A DNA stretch of 64,000 nucleotides from Dipteris shenzhenensis (GCA_047967505.1 CM106539.1); one strand, 5' to 3'; positions 44,840 to 56,700 are shown, counted from the first letter of the stretch. Program-made: numbers and translations. The notes: generated by a model not told the origin, from the sequence alone.

Positions 44840-46049
44840 ATCAATTTATCGAATTACACTCAGCTCACGTAGCCAGATTCGACGTCTGTGCTTACCAAAA
44901 GCTTCTCGCGGGGCTCCAATGGCTCGGCCTGCTCTTCCATCAGCCTTCCAACTCTGCTCTTCCATCAACCTTCCAACTCTACTACAATGGCTTGGCCTCC
45001 TCTTCCGTCAACCTTCCAAGTCTGCGTTTTGGCTCCATCTTCCGTAGCAACTGCCTCGCTCTATATCCACGCACTTTCTGTAGCAACTCGTCCACGCATA
45101 TCCATAGCAGCTCTTCCAAGTTTGCGTTTTGCTGAGGTTTGGCGATACATTAGCCTACAGCAAATGATTGGCCTCAAAAGCATATTATTGTATATGAACT
45201 CCAACGTTGCTTTGTTGCCAAGAATCTTGCTCGCTCGCACATGCAATCTCTTAGACCTTGGTCGTTAAGAGCCAGCAGGCTGGTTTTTCTACTATGCACT
45301 TCTGTGTCGCCATAAGGTTCTGCTTTGTTGCTTTCAAGCATCAATTTACATTCGTGATAACAAAAGGTGACAAGATCAGCTCTGCTTTGTTGCTCTCAGG
45401 CTTCAGTTTACATTCGTGTGAGCAGTCCGGTTTATGTTTTGTGCTCAGAACGCTTTTTCTTGTGCCTTGCAATGCATTAACCAGCTTTTGTTCTCTCCTT
45501 GTTTCTTTCTTGACCAGGTTGGAATCCAGAAAGGGGCATAGGCTCTCTCAGCATTACACTACGTAAAAGCCTCGGCCAGTGGGTCATAACTCCTCACAGT
45601 TGCTTTGCCGGGTCGAACCACATAGGCCATATTCCTTGGTTTCGAAGCTCACATTGCAGAGCAATGCTAGAATCGAGGCCAAGGATTATGGCCTACATGT
45701 TCCTCATCTGCAATGCAACATGCACAGCACTCTGATCTCCATGTTGTTCCAAATATACATTGAGTTTTGTTATGTTCGAGAGAGAGACATGATTTCCAAT
45801 GCTATTTTGGGTATTGTGACATGCTTTAGATGCTTCTTTCTTATGCATGCAGCATGTACACACGCATTGCTTTGACATACATTCATTCATATGAGTGAAA
45901 GTAATAAGGATCAATGTCCTTCTGAATAAAATTGAGTATCTCGAATCCATAGCAAGTTTACATTTCTTGTGTGCACTAAACGTTCACACCAATCTATTCT
46001 TCATATACCATGCTAATGGGTTGTGTGCATCCATCATGTAGGTCCATCC

Positions 46050-47230
46050 ATGGCGTACTCTTTTCCTTTCTCCTTCCATGGATTTCAATTTAACGGTCCT
46101 CCCCGTCTGCCTAACCAACCACTTCCTTTGCAAACTCCACTGGCCTCACAAACTCCTACTTTAATCCCACACTTGATGCCACCCCAAATCTCCAACCTTC
46201 CGCGGGTTCCAATTGTCGATCTAAACGTGGATTCACAAGAATCCTTCCTTCCTTATGTGGACATAGTGCCATCATCCCAACTTGAGGAATTGCATCCTCC
46301 TCCACAACCTTGCTCTATTACACCAGCCATTCCAAGATCCAATGTCACTAGTCCAGAGGTGCCTCAAACAAGCCGAACGAGTTCAAAATCCAAAGCCAAA
46401 GCATCCAAGGTACCAAAGGAGAGTGATGGGGAAGGAAAAATGTTTTGGTCTATAGAAACTATTGAGATACTACGCCTTTGCAAGGCTACTTTTGTTCAAC
46501 GCCGAGCAAAAAACCCATGAGGAGTAGTGGCAATGAATCACAAGAGATTGCAGTGAAAAAGGCCTACAGGTGACCTGGGAACAAGCACACAACAAGTTCT
46601 CCAAGCTATGGCTTTAGTATCAATGGGTTAGAGACTATGAAGCGAACATCCCTTCAGGGAAGTCATCGTATTGGTTCTTGACTCCGATGTAGCGTACTAC
46701 TGAGGGGATGAGATTCTCAAGGTTCTCTAAGCAGCTTTGGGACACCATGCATCCCATATTTAAGCGGGATAGGTGTTTGGATCCTTCTGCAGATGTCTTC
46801 GACACTTCTGATGTTGGTATGCATTTGTCTTCTTGTTGCAGTAGGTAGCCACATTTTCTTAAGTCCAATTCTAAGCCATTGCATTATTCTTTACTTTGTG
46901 AAGTGCAAGAGCAACACTCTCCCCCCCGAGCAAATGCCAATGAAATTGCATCAAAGGTAGAGGATAAGGACCTGCCAAAATGGTGATGCGAGGCCCTCAT
47001 CTACTAGGATTCATAGAAAGACGAAAAGGAGAACAATAGAGCAACGGATCGAGGAGGGGAATATTAGAGTAGTCTTTCAAGGACATTGAGATTGGCCGCA
47101 ACAAGCGGCACAAAGAGGCTTTGGATGTTAGCAAGCAAAGTGTGGATGTCAATCTACAAATCGGCACCATGTTCGCGGCACTCTGGAGAAATTTGCCACG
47201 GCAGTTGAGAGGCTAGCAGATAGTCATAGT
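46050..47230 (+). pseudogene. Myb/trihelix-like second protein of a PIF/Harbinger transposon
   Basis: PIF/Harbinger elements carry a DNA-binding Myb/SANT-like protein that helps bring the transposase to the nucleus and to the ends. Here the ATG at 46050 opens a P/S/Q-rich N-terminal half (about residues 1-125). A trihelix-type helix, MFWSIETIEILRLCKATFVQ, follows. After a stop at 46518 and frame changes come VTWEQAHNKFSKLW, WVRDYEANIPSGKSSYW and RFSKQLWDTMHPIFKRD (to 46868), then a C-terminal tail (IGRNKRHKEALDVSKQ) near 47090-47140. The order W...W...W and the position just upstream of a transposase in the same orientation support the assignment. It is broken by several stops. An intron acceptor-like CATCATGTAG lies just before the ATG. 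Confidence 0.65.
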
Positions 47231-47526
47231 AGGGGTATGCCTTGATTGTTCGGCCTTTTCCATTCCTTCTCTTTTCATCATTATGGTAGTATTCAACTAG
47301 ATATGTTGAATGTATTGTCTTTATATATAAACCATGTGAATTTATTAATTTTTTTATAAACCATGTATGGAATTGGATACACAACAACATAGGTAACGCC
47401 TCATGCCTTCTCTTTGTGAATGTAAAGCACCATAGGCAATGTATGGGCTTTCTCGTTGTGAATGTATGGATTTGAATGCATAACACCATAGGCAATGCTT
47501 GATGAATTTTCATTGTGGTGGCAGCA

Positions 47527-48844
47527 TTCATGGATATAGGTGAAAACATCGATGAGGTGGAAGTCGGGTTAATCCTAAATGTCGTGTGTAGTATCTGTTG
47601 GCACATGTGGGGGGTTCTGATGAGGAGTAGTGACATGAATGAGGAGGGCGAAGATCCCTATGATGCTATGGCAATGATGCAACATCTACCCACACAACAA
47701 CTTCTGGGATTACTATCCTTGATTCAACGACTCCGTGATCCCACATCAGGGAGCTGGTACATCAAGTCATGCTCGATTCATTGGTGGAATCACTACCACT
47801 TCCTTGTCACTGTAGATGATGTTCAGTTTCGTGATGTCTTGAGCCTCCCATGCAAGCTTTTCATGCACTTGTGTGACATGTTGCGAGAAGATTTGCAGAG
47901 CAAGGCCCCATTCCTCTAGGCTTGCATACTGTTACGAGGTGGCTATTTTCGGTGGAGAAGAATGTTTCTATTTGCTTGCTTCTCCTTTCTTCCGACCATA
48001 AGTACAAGTACATATCCAAGCAATTCGGGTGCAGTAAGTCCACATCTTGTCGCTTTGTGAGGCAGTTTATCAATGCAATGAGGAGACAAACATCTCGTGC
48101 CATTTGATGGCATGAGACACAATTAGAGATGGATGAGGTGAAGGCTAGGTTCTATGCACTTCATGAATTTCCAATTTGTTGTGGCTCTATTGAGTGCACA
48201 CATATTCTTCTCGATCTGCCACCGAATGAGAATAATGTACACTGGTATGACAAAGATAATAATTATAGTATGATAGTGCAAGCAATAGTGGACTCTAACA
48301 TGAGGTTCATGGACGTCTTCTCTGGGTGGCCAGGTTGCAGCCAACGATAAGACAGTCCTTCGTGATAGTGCATTCTTCTAGAAGTGTCAGGCCCGAGAGC
48401 GTTTGGGTAGTGCCCCTGTAGTCATTGGGAGGCATACTTTTAGTGAGTATGTCATTGGTGATGGAGGGTTCCCTTTGCAACCATGGCTAATGATACCATT
48501 TAGGCAAGCCAATCTGGGTGGACATATATTTTAATTTTCTTCTTTCATCGACACACATTGTGGTGGAGTGTACTTTTGGACGCCTAAAGAACACTTGGAA
48601 GTTGTTGATGTACCCATTGAAGAATGAAGATGTACCGCAACTGTCAAAGCTCATACATGCATGTTGCATCTTGCATAACCTTAGTCTAGATTATGATCTA
48701 GAACATGATCAATCTCCAGAGCTGGACATGAATGACCCATTGATAGACTGCATGCATGTTGGTTATGCTGCAGATGAGGACTTGCCAGAAGATTCTTGTA
48801 TGCGAGATGAGCTGATGCACTATGTAGTAGGATTGGCAACCTAA
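47527..48844 (+). pseudogene. PIF/Harbinger transposase (DDE_Tnp_4), broken
   Basis: Plus-strand pieces follow the Harbinger order. The N-terminal region (47527-47919) includes DVQFRDVLSLPCKLFMHLCD. A helix-turn-helix-like piece (47922-48107) has SKQFGCSKSTSCRFVRQFIN. The catalytic core has GSIECTHILLDLP (48180-48225), WYDKDNNYSMIVQAIVDSNM then FMDVFSGWPG (48245-48330), YVIGDGGFPLQPWLMIPF (48445-48500), and STHIVVECTFGRLKNTWKLL (48545-48610), ending CCILHN. The family's acids are D in GxxDxTH, D in the VD..MRF.DV segment, and E in VE..FGRLK. The first is glutamate here. Together with stops after KAPFL, SRAI and CSQR, the gene is inactive. Clear terminal inverted repeats were not found. Confidence 0.85.
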
Positions 48845-51579
48845 GCATGTGTTGGGCATGAAACCTTGACTATGTGTTGGATTGGCACCTTCGAAAATGT
48901 ATAGGATTGTTTGGTTGATCAATTTGTTGCTTATTGTATATGGTTTTGTATCAGTCTCTTTTGGACCCATCGGTTTTTGGCAGACTATAATAAACTCAAT
49001 CTCTCTCTCTCTCTCTCTCTAATAAACATGCGGAATCGAGCTTTTGGGACTTGTATTTTACATTGATGTCACATCTTTGAGTCGATGTACTAGGTAATGG
49101 TTAGTTCTTGGTGTCACATATGTGATGGATTATATGGTGTATCGATGTGTTAATGGTTATCCAAAGGTGTATCAGCTAAGGGTTATTCCCAAAAAACCTC
49201 ATTACAACTGTAAATGTCGTAGGGTTAAAAACAAATACATGAAACTGTTTTTTCGTTTGAAGACGAAGCAATGGACTTCGGGGTCTCTATTTGAATGCAT
49301 GGAGATTGAATTGTAAATGTTGATTTCTTGATCTCCAACACCATGTCATGGGAATCGAAGTCTTGGTGTGTGAGTCAATGGAGATGGCATGCGATTTTGA
49401 TCCCCTTCCAATGCAGGTTATTGCGCAATCTCCATCTTGGCCTGTTCAGTTACCTCAAACTTGCATTTTTTTACTTCCAGCCTTCCACGAAATGCATCAA
49501 GATACCGCAACCAGTCCGTGTGGATGTTCTTTGTTGCAATTGAATGGGTGGTGACTCCCCTCTATGATATATGTGTGTAGTGGATGTTCTTTGTTGCAGC
49601 GAGAAAGCAAATGCAAAAATTTTGGATTGGCTCCGCAAGTGTTAACGGAAGGGAAAGAGGCAGGCCAGATCTACGTGGGAGGAGGCACTCTCTTTTGGTG
49701 GGACTATAGATCCCTGGGGGAAGCTCGGTAGCTAGCATTGGGGCCTGTTTGTAGCTTTTGGGTTGCTAAGTAAGAAAATTGAACATGGGAATGCAATATG
49801 CCGAATGCTCCGATTTGCCAGGCTTTGCTAAGTCGGCTAGCATATCTGCTAGGTTCGACCGACGTGGGAACCCCCTCTTAGAGAGTGTGGGCTCTCACTA
49901 TGCAATAACCTTGGGCAGCTTGGTCATTCCCACGGGTTGGGCAAGTGGGTAAACACCCTTAGTGCGCGGCCACATGCACGGCACTCTGGAAGTGACAATC
50001 ATGGCCACATGTAGATTAATGGAGTCATTGTGGAGTTGTTGGAATCAGAGGAGCCTAGCCGAGAATAGAGATGCTATGATCGCATGCTATCATTGTCTCC
50101 TGCCTTAGAGCCTGACGCCTCAACGAGTGTGCCTTACTTAGCACAAGGTGTCACCTTCATGGCAGTCTGCAAATTTCATAGAAGCGTGTGGCCAGTTCAA
50201 GCTCTGCCACCAAAGCTCTGCCGAACTTGGAGGTGTGCCACTAATTTGAACTGTAGAACCTCCAAATCTCTGTTGCATCTAGCTAGGCTCTTAAGGTGTT
50301 TACATACTAGCGTATCATGGGCACCGCCCATGAATCATCGATAGGCACCATCCTCAAATCATTGGCAAGAAAATTGTCTGCCCACATCCAATCCATGACC
50401 CAGATGCATTCAATGCACAATGGACAGGCATGGGTGGGTCTAGTCTGTTAAAACCCTTAATTAGTGGAAGGGATGAAAATTAAATCCCCTAGTTTCTTAG
50501 GGCTTATTTCCACACAGGGCCCTATGAGACGGTGTTCACCCTCAAGTGCCTTATGATGGTGGAAGGAGAAATGGCCATCCCTGCCACGCATTCCAACAAC
50601 CTGGGTGGCAGTCCTACCCTGCTTGAAAAAATCATGAGTGATTTTAGTAGGGATAATAGGACATGTCTAAAGAGGAGCAAGATGGTTTGGCAAGACAGGG
50701 TTCAGCACATGTGAAAATGACAGCGCAAACGGAGTTTCAATCCTTCACTATAGAACTACCTCTAAGGAGGCAAGTGCTTGTTTCCCCATAGCCTCGATGC
50801 ACACATCTAGGTGTGATTGATAACACCGATTAGGTTTTTATCAGTGCACTATTAGACATTTGAGTGTGACAATGGATCCACAATTTTTGGTTGATCCAAT
50901 GTAGCACTGCATGGGGTGAATTTCCACATGTAATCCTTATTAGGTTGGTTTCAACTCTCCATTTATGGAGATCATCCTTAAAAATCTACCTTAAAAAAAA
51001 ACCTCCTTTACATCCAAGAGCGATTGCTTTACCACTATACTAGGAGGTAGTGCCTATGCACACTTGTGCACTCTTATCAAACTAGCAAATTCAGAATTGA
51101 AATCGATTTTGAATGGCATTATAACTAAAAACTCTAAAATTCTAATAGTCCAAATTGATGAGTTTGAAATTCTATCCGGCTCAATACTAAGCTGAGCCTC
51201 TCTTTTCCCAAACATTAAAGGGATGAGGGGAGCAGTAGAAAGGCAAGGAAAAAGTCAATAGAAGAGTGATTCTTTATAGCCACATTTGCTCAACTTGAGA
51301 CACATGGCTGACTTGTTCTATACTTGTGCAGGCCTGAAAAGTTGGAGTACTTTAAAGGGCAGGGATCTTGCCGATTATCCTTTGGAGCCTTACTCTGTCA
51401 TGTATGATCAATGTCCCCTAAATGGTTCAAGTAGCCTCAAAGACCAAGCACCCTTTGACTCACCAAGCATCTGGTATATGCGTCTAAGGAGAGTTTAGGG
51501 TTCAACGCCTTCTAATAGGCTAAACTTCAGTTTATGGAGGATTTTAACGAAGGCTTTTACAAATATCCAACAAAGGATT
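48845..51579. other. No gene recognised
   Basis: Holds a (CT)10 run (49001-49020) and a GGGGCCTGTTTGTAGC sequence at about 49740 that resembles a PIF/Harbinger-type terminal repeat. A tRNA-like fragment lies at 51001-51049. Short ORFs show no motif. Confidence 0.4.
51001..51049 (-). other. tRNA-derived fragment, possible SINE head
   Basis: On the minus strand TAGTATAGTGGTAAAGCAAT, then CGCTCTTGGATGTAAAGGAGGT, resembles the 5' half of a plant tRNA-Pro: a D-arm and A-box-like TAGTGGTA, then an anticodon arm around TTGGATG. A T-run follows where the rest of a tRNA should be. There is no T-arm, so it is not a functional tRNA. It may be a SINE head or a tRNA pseudogene. Confidence 0.35.
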
Positions 51580-51982
51580 GCATTGTGAAATGTTTGGATG
51601 TTTCTCTAGTATGCTCACCTTGTAAGGTCGAGGTGGAGGATCACTACCATCTATTCTGGAATTGCATTGTTGTGTGCTCACTGTGGCGATAAGCATACCT
51701 TGAATGGGTTCGAACATTGACTTCTTCAGTTGACTCTTGTGATAAATAATGTGTGAAGTGTAATTCCTTGATATTTTGGCATGCCACACTACCTTGTGAT
51801 GGTTTTCAAGCATTGCAAAATGAACTACTTTGGACTCTCCCATTTTTTGGCCATCAGCATATGCAATATATGTTGGCTTACAAAGCGTTAGAAGGGGCTC
51901 TAGAGTTTTCTCACTTTATTTATTTAAATTCCTTTGTACTTTTTTATATAAACTCTTTTCACTACACACATTTAAAAAAAAA
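51580..51982 (+). mobile_element. 3' end of a second LINE
   Basis: The plus frame through 51612 encodes the zinc-binding pattern CSPCKVEVEDHYHLFWNC, then, after stops, CNSLIFWHATLPCDGFQALQ and a hydrophobic end. A nine-A run (51974-51982) follows. The pattern is the zf-RVT domain of plant LINE ORF2. Upstream, LWRILTKAFTNIQQRIAL in a shifted frame fits the same domain. RT and endonuclease are absent. This is a different LINE copy from 29655-30540, with little sequence similarity. Confidence 0.65.
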
Positions 51983-52001
51983 GAGAAGAGTGATTAACTA
52001 A

Positions 52002-54577
52002 GGTGGATATGCAACGTTTAGCCATTGTTTAAAGAAGACTAGATGCCAAAAACCATTGTCAAGAAAGCACAAAACATGAGAAAAACAAGGTGAAAAGTTT
52101 CACTATGCTTGCCGTGGTGATGCTAAGGACCCATGTTATACAATTAGTTCTTATTTATACATCACGTTGTGTTCACTTAAATAGCCATTCTAGAAGAGTA
52201 TAGTATTTAAATCGCTTGCATGACCTTTTGATCAAGCAATGAAACAAGGAAACGTAGACAAAACTCACAAATCAAAAGCAAGCGAACAAGAAAAAATATA
52301 TTCGCTTCACCTAAACACCATGGAAGACTGTCTACCTTTTCAAATCCCTTGCATGAGATTTTGGTTGAGTAAAATCCTTTAGAAACTTACAAAACAAAAT
52401 GAATAAAATGCCTAAGTTAGACCAAAGCAAGTGAGTGGTGCTGTGAGTACCCACAAATGCCTTAAGAAAGATGCAATCCACAAAATTTGCAATATATTAT
52501 TCCTTAGCAATAGTGATGCTAATGCCGTGTTTCTAGAAGTTGTTTCTTTGACGGGTTGTACCATGACATTAAGATGACAACCATTGTGAGTGTAATGGGG
52601 GGGAATATGAGAATTGTAACCTGCTTAGTGTTTATAACAAGAAAATCCAATGTGGCATCCCTCAATATCTTAATACAACATGAGGTGAAGGTTACTATGG
52701 ATCATGTCATTAGCAAGGCTCGGAGCATATCAACTAAAAGCTCAACTAGGAAAAAGTGCAAGAAGAGAGAAGGTAGTTGAAATCGAGGGAGAGGAATCTG
52801 CAAAGAAATGGTACTAGTATCTAAGAAATTCTCTAGGGAGAGGAAGAGGAGATGGAGACAACAACGATAGAAGAATGTGAAGAGAGAGAAGTGAGGGATG
52901 GAAGAAAGGAAGGCAAAGAGCACGAAATCTTTTCAGTAATTTAGGGTGGATTGTGTGGAGGAGATCGAGGGAGGAGTCAATGAACTGGAGCATCTGACCC
53001 TAAGCATCCCACCATCACTAGATCTTCCACTTTGCCTCCTTTGTCTTGTCCACCAATAAATTGAAGAGCGCTATCCTCAGTCATGAGCTTCGTGTCAAAT
53101 TTGGATGCTTTATCGTCTATAATTACCACCACCACAACTCCATTCATTCACTTGTTGCATTGTATTGCAATAGATGGAATTTCTATCCAAGAAAGCTCTC
53201 TCTCTCTCTGTCTCTCTCAGTCTCTCTCTCTCTACTTCATTGATTGCTTTGTAATTCCTTGTGAGATCATTGCCATTTTGCATTTTGCAATCACTTCACA
53301 TTCTCTAAATGCACCTTGATGAACCTTTTCTTGATAGCTTGCTACTAGGTTTTTGAGATCAGAGTTGAACTTCTATTGATCCTTTCATGATATTTTCTAG
53401 AGACTTGTTCCATTAGTCATTTGATTCTTCATTGGCCAATTCATAGAGCAATCAATACGAGATTCAAATGAAGCTTAGTTCACTGCTCTATTGCACAACG
53501 TGTTGGAGAGGGAGAAAAATCCGTGATTCTTCAGAGACGGAAACAATCAAAGCAACCTTGCAATCCACAAAATCAAGGTACAATGAAACACTAACTTGAG
53601 TATTGCAACCTACAGACTCCTTGATCATTTTTCTGATAATCAAAAATCCCAATTGAAGCTACAAAAAGATAAAAATCCAAATGGTGAGAGATTAGGAACA
53701 ACACTACACCTAAGAGAATAGCATCCCCAACACAACCATATTTGAGAGTTGCTTTGCCTTCGCCACATCCTTCTCGATTGATGCAACAATTTGGCAAGAA
53801 AGCTTCCAGATCTTGAATCTCATCTTGCAAGATTCCTGATAAGTAATTCCCAAGAGTGGACTCACTGAGCTTAGGCTCCAACTCATTATGGCAATCCATT
53901 ATGCTATAAGCAAGAAACAGACACAAAATTTTGGTAAGCAGTACAAACATCATACACTCTCTCCAGCTAGTGACACAGCTGATAGACAAGGAGATTGCAA
54001 TAACTTTGGAAGACTCCAAGACACCCATGTACCATGTGAATGAAAATTCATCATTCTTCTTCTCCTTGAGCATCTAGAGCCATCTTCAAAGATGTTGTAG
54101 ACAAGGCCGCAACATAAGTTGTCCCTTCCTGATTGCAAGTAGCAAATTTTCCATCTTTAAAAAGCCTCATGTTTGACTTGCTTGTTGATACTTGTGCTAA
54201 AAAAGTCTCTAACGAAATTTAGTACTAGATAGTAATCAGAATCCAGCGATGACAACCAAGTTGCCTAGCACAAATCGTTTCCAAAACTAGGATCCACATA
54301 GTCAATTCTAGTGTGATGACAATGGGGGTTTCCATTTTCCGAGCGAAAACCCCCAAGCGACGAGCGGACAAAAGGCGGGAGGGGTTAAAATATATAGGCT
54401 CAAGTCATTTTTGGGAAGCACAAAATTCCAAATTATTTCAAGGAATATTTAAGTAAATATGAAATATTGATGAACAGAGATAGATATAAATATACCTTTA
54501 TATAATATACACATATAATGTCCAAATGGTGACTTATTTTATGACTTTCAAATATCGTTTCCTTTACTTTCACAATT
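52002..54577. other. No gene recognised with confidence
   Basis: Noncoding by inspection, except for a minus ORF at 53591-54073 (separate entry). On the minus strand near 54330-54200 the sequence NGNPHCHHTRIDYVDPSFGN loosely resembles a LINE endonuclease segment, but this is weak. A (CT)n run with G interruptions lies at 53196-53233. Confidence 0.35.
53591..54073 (-). CDS. Unrecognised 160-residue ORF
   Basis: Open from 54073 to 53591 on the minus strand. It has two hydrophobic stretches (about residues 25-57 and 120-150, e.g. VGDAILLGVVLFLISHH) separated by a polar, acidic segment with LPNCCINREGCGEG. It matches no family I know and shows no splice or promoter context. A chance ORF or an exon-plus-intron read-through are both possible. 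Confidence 0.2.
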   Translation of the reverse strand: MLKEKKNDEFSFTWYMGVLESSKVIAISLSISCVTSWRECMMFVLLTKILCLFLAYSIMDCHNELEPKLSESTLGNYLSGILQDEIQDLEAFLPNCCINREGCGEGKATLKYGCVGDAILLGVVLFLISHHLDFYLFVASIGIFDYQKNDQGVCRLQYSS

Positions 54578-54676
54578 TGTTGGATCATAAAACCCTCTAA
54601 GTATATTCTACTAGAGGAATATGGTTTGAAGAGCTTGCCCCAACACTATTCTGCCGGCGGAATACCCTTGGAGAGC

Positions 54677-54962
54677 CATGCAACTCCTATATGCGAGTTC
54701 TACATGCAACTCCTACATGCATGTTCTACATGCAACTCCTACATGCAACTCCTACATGCATGTTCTACATGCAAGTCCTACATGCAACTCCTACATCAAA
54801 GTTCTACATGCGAGTTCTACGTGCAACTCCTACATGCAAGTTCTACATGCAAGTTCTACATGCAACTCCTACATGCAACATGCAACTCCTACATGCAACA
54901 TGCAACTCCTACATGCAACTTGCAACTCCTACATGCAACTTCTATATGCAAGTTCTACATGT
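54677..54962 (+). repeat. 13-bp minisatellite in LTR U3 (copy B)
   Basis: About twenty units of TACATGCAACTCC or TACATGCAAGTTC, some shortened to ATGCAACA. Because 13 is not a multiple of three and the unit has no stop, all three forward frames stay open. The resulting M/Q/L/H/S/C-rich ORFs are artefacts. Confidence 0.85.
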
Positions 54963-55016
54963 AGAGAGAGAATATCTTACAATTCCTACATGCAGAGTGA
55001 GAAGCTCTCCAACTTG

Positions 55017-55024
55017 TATAAATA
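55017..55024 (+). promoter_or_regulatory. Putative LTR TATA box (copy B)
   Basis: TATAAATA followed by CCCCATAATGGAATGAAG, the same context as 5346-5353 in copy A. Confidence 0.6.
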
Positions 55025-55808
55025 CCCCATAATGGAATGAAGCCCACACTCTTTGGGGGCATTGTGTTGAGTTCTACTTTGGTATTCCAAGCAATTGTCT
55101 CAAGTGTCCATGCTTCCTTGTACTCCACGTCCAAAAGCATGTCTTAACCTTGCAACTCCTCCTCCCCTCTTTTCCCACCTTGCAACCCATCCTCTCCCTC
55201 TCCTCCTCCTCCTCCCTTCTCCTCCCTTCTCCTCCTCCCTCCTCCTTCTCCTCCTCCCTCCTCCTTCTCCTCCCCCCTCCTCCTCCTCCTCCTCCTCCTC
55301 CCTCCTCTCTCTTCTTTCCCCCATGCTCTTACACCTTCTTCCTCTCCCACTCCTATGCTCCCCCTAAACCTTTAGTTTCTCAACCCTTAACCTCCATGAT
55401 TTACAAGGGAGATGAGTTCTCCACCATGTACTCTACCCTGGACCTTGGATCCTCCTTCTAACCCTGGAACCTCTTCTAAACTCTAGAACCTCTTTCCAAA
55501 CCTTGGAACCTTCTTCTAAACCTTGAATCTCCCTCTAACCCTTAAACTCGTCCTAAACCATGCGACCCCCAATGAAGGCGAAAGCCTTTATTACCACAAC
55601 CATGATGATGCACGTTCCTTTCACACATGCATGCACTCTGTTTGCTTACCACACTTAAGCCTACATCTCTCACCGGAATATGACTCGAGGTCCTAAGCTA
55701 CACGTATACTGCAAACGACAACCCCGATATATTTGTAGGTGACAAAAAGCCTCAGAACCGTGCATGCTGAGAATACCCTACTCTTCGTGCGAAAGCCGTG
55801 GGCCAACA

Positions 55809-55831
55809 TTTAGCACCATTGTCGGGGAGAC
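55809..55831 (+). other. Ty3-type primer-binding site (copy B)
   Basis: TTTAGCACCATTGTCGGGG, close to the TTTGGCGCCGTTGCCGGGG type. It follows the LTR end CCAACA directly. Confidence 0.7.
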
Positions 55832-56415
55832 TATCATCTCAAGAAACGAGTAAACATACGCAGGTATGTGTAAAAAACAAACTACTATGAATTTTCATGA
55901 ACATAACACTCAAGGGCAAGGAGAGTAAATTTTTTTCCAACTCTAGCCAAACATATGTACCCCAAGCATCAACCTTGGGTTACTACCTTAAGAAATTTTC
56001 TTTATTTCTTAAAAAGAAGCTAATTGATAAATGAATCAGGCTAGGTAGTGGACACGAATGTGTAGAGCTTGCAGTTTCGATCATTTCACCTTTTTACAGA
56101 AGAGCAAACTGAGCTAACCATGAAAAGTTTTGACTTGGGAAGAGTTTAGGGTTTAACCCTAAACCTACACCCATTTCCTATTAAAACGCACTCCACCCCC
56201 TCATTCTTCTTCTTTCACATCTTGCCTCCATCCTCTTCCCCATTCTGAGCCCTATGCAAGACACTCCTCCCTCTCCATCGACCACCACCCTACTCCCATC
56301 CTCACATGGTGAGTTACTTTGAGCCCATCTCGTAGTGATAACCTAGCCATCCACCCACCGTCCATTCGTCCTCAACAATCCCATTACATCAAGAAAGACT
56401 TGGAGAGCGTTCAGG
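55832..56415 (+). other. Untranslated leader of Ty3 element (copy B)
   Basis: Parallel to 6618-7190 and ending at the same point (AGAGCGTTCAGGT). Downstream come C-rich low-complexity DNA and a captured gene fragment instead of the sequence seen in copy A. Confidence 0.6.
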
Positions 56416-56459
56416 TGACCATCTCTTCCTCCCTTTGGATTTCCATGAAAGTTTTCCAT

Positions 56460-56700
56460 CCGTCAAGTTTTTTTCTTTTTTCTCCCCTCCCCCTCCACCA
56501 TTCCCCGCCTCCACCACCCCCTCCATCCCCCCCTCCATCCCCCCCCCCCCCAACCTCCCCCTCCTCCCTCCTCCATCTCCACCACCCCCCCTCCACCCCC
56601 ACGACCACCACCACCTGCTCCACCCTCCACCTCGCCCCCCTTTCCCTCCCCCCTCCATCTCCACCACCCCCCCTCCTCTCCACCACCACCCCTCTATTTA
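56460..56700. repeat. C-rich/CCACC low-complexity tract
   Basis: Runs of CCCCTCC, CCACCACC and a C12-type run. Long ORFs on both strands (P/H/S-rich on plus, G/W/E-rich on minus) are composition artefacts. Confidence 0.9.

Larger units (their letters stand above)
42286..46049. other. Possible LTR start, then no gene recognised
   Basis: No coding motif. ORFs at 43921-44226 and 44153-44467 (plus) overlap in different frames and have no recognisable domain. Structural features are the inverted repeat at 43430-43574, a 33-bp duplication (44774-44839) and a cluster of CTCTTCCATCAACCTTCCAA-type repeats at about 44930-45025. Confidence 0.4.
54578..55808 (+). repeat. Ty3 LTR, copy B (5' LTR)
   Basis: Starts TGTTGGATCATAAAACC and ends CCAACA, directly before a Ty3-type PBS. 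It aligns with LTR A (4909-6594) through the U3 minisatellite, TATA box, GTGTTGAGTTCTACTTTGGT block, CT-rich tract, TAAACC repeats and the CCCCGATATATNTGTAGGTG block. It lacks the MITE found in copy A. Length is 1231 bp. Confidence 0.8.

Noticed and set aside
51001-51049. Functional tRNA gene
   Set aside because: No T-arm or acceptor stem can be formed; only a D-arm and anticodon-arm likeness remain.
54200-54330. LINE endonuclease fragment on the minus strand
   Set aside because: Only a short TRIDYV-like match with no catalytic motif in order; too weak to annotate as a feature.
54626-55040. Three overlapping plus ORFs of 110-120 residues rich in M, Q, L, H, S, C and T
   Set aside because: They are the three frames of the 13-bp LTR minisatellite, whose unit has no stop codon. 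No start context or conserved domain supports translation.
55100-55461. Long ORFs on both strands around 55.1-55.5 kb
   Set aside because: They come from a CTCCTCCTC-type tract inside the LTR, giving poly-S/L/P on one strand and poly-E/G/R on the other.
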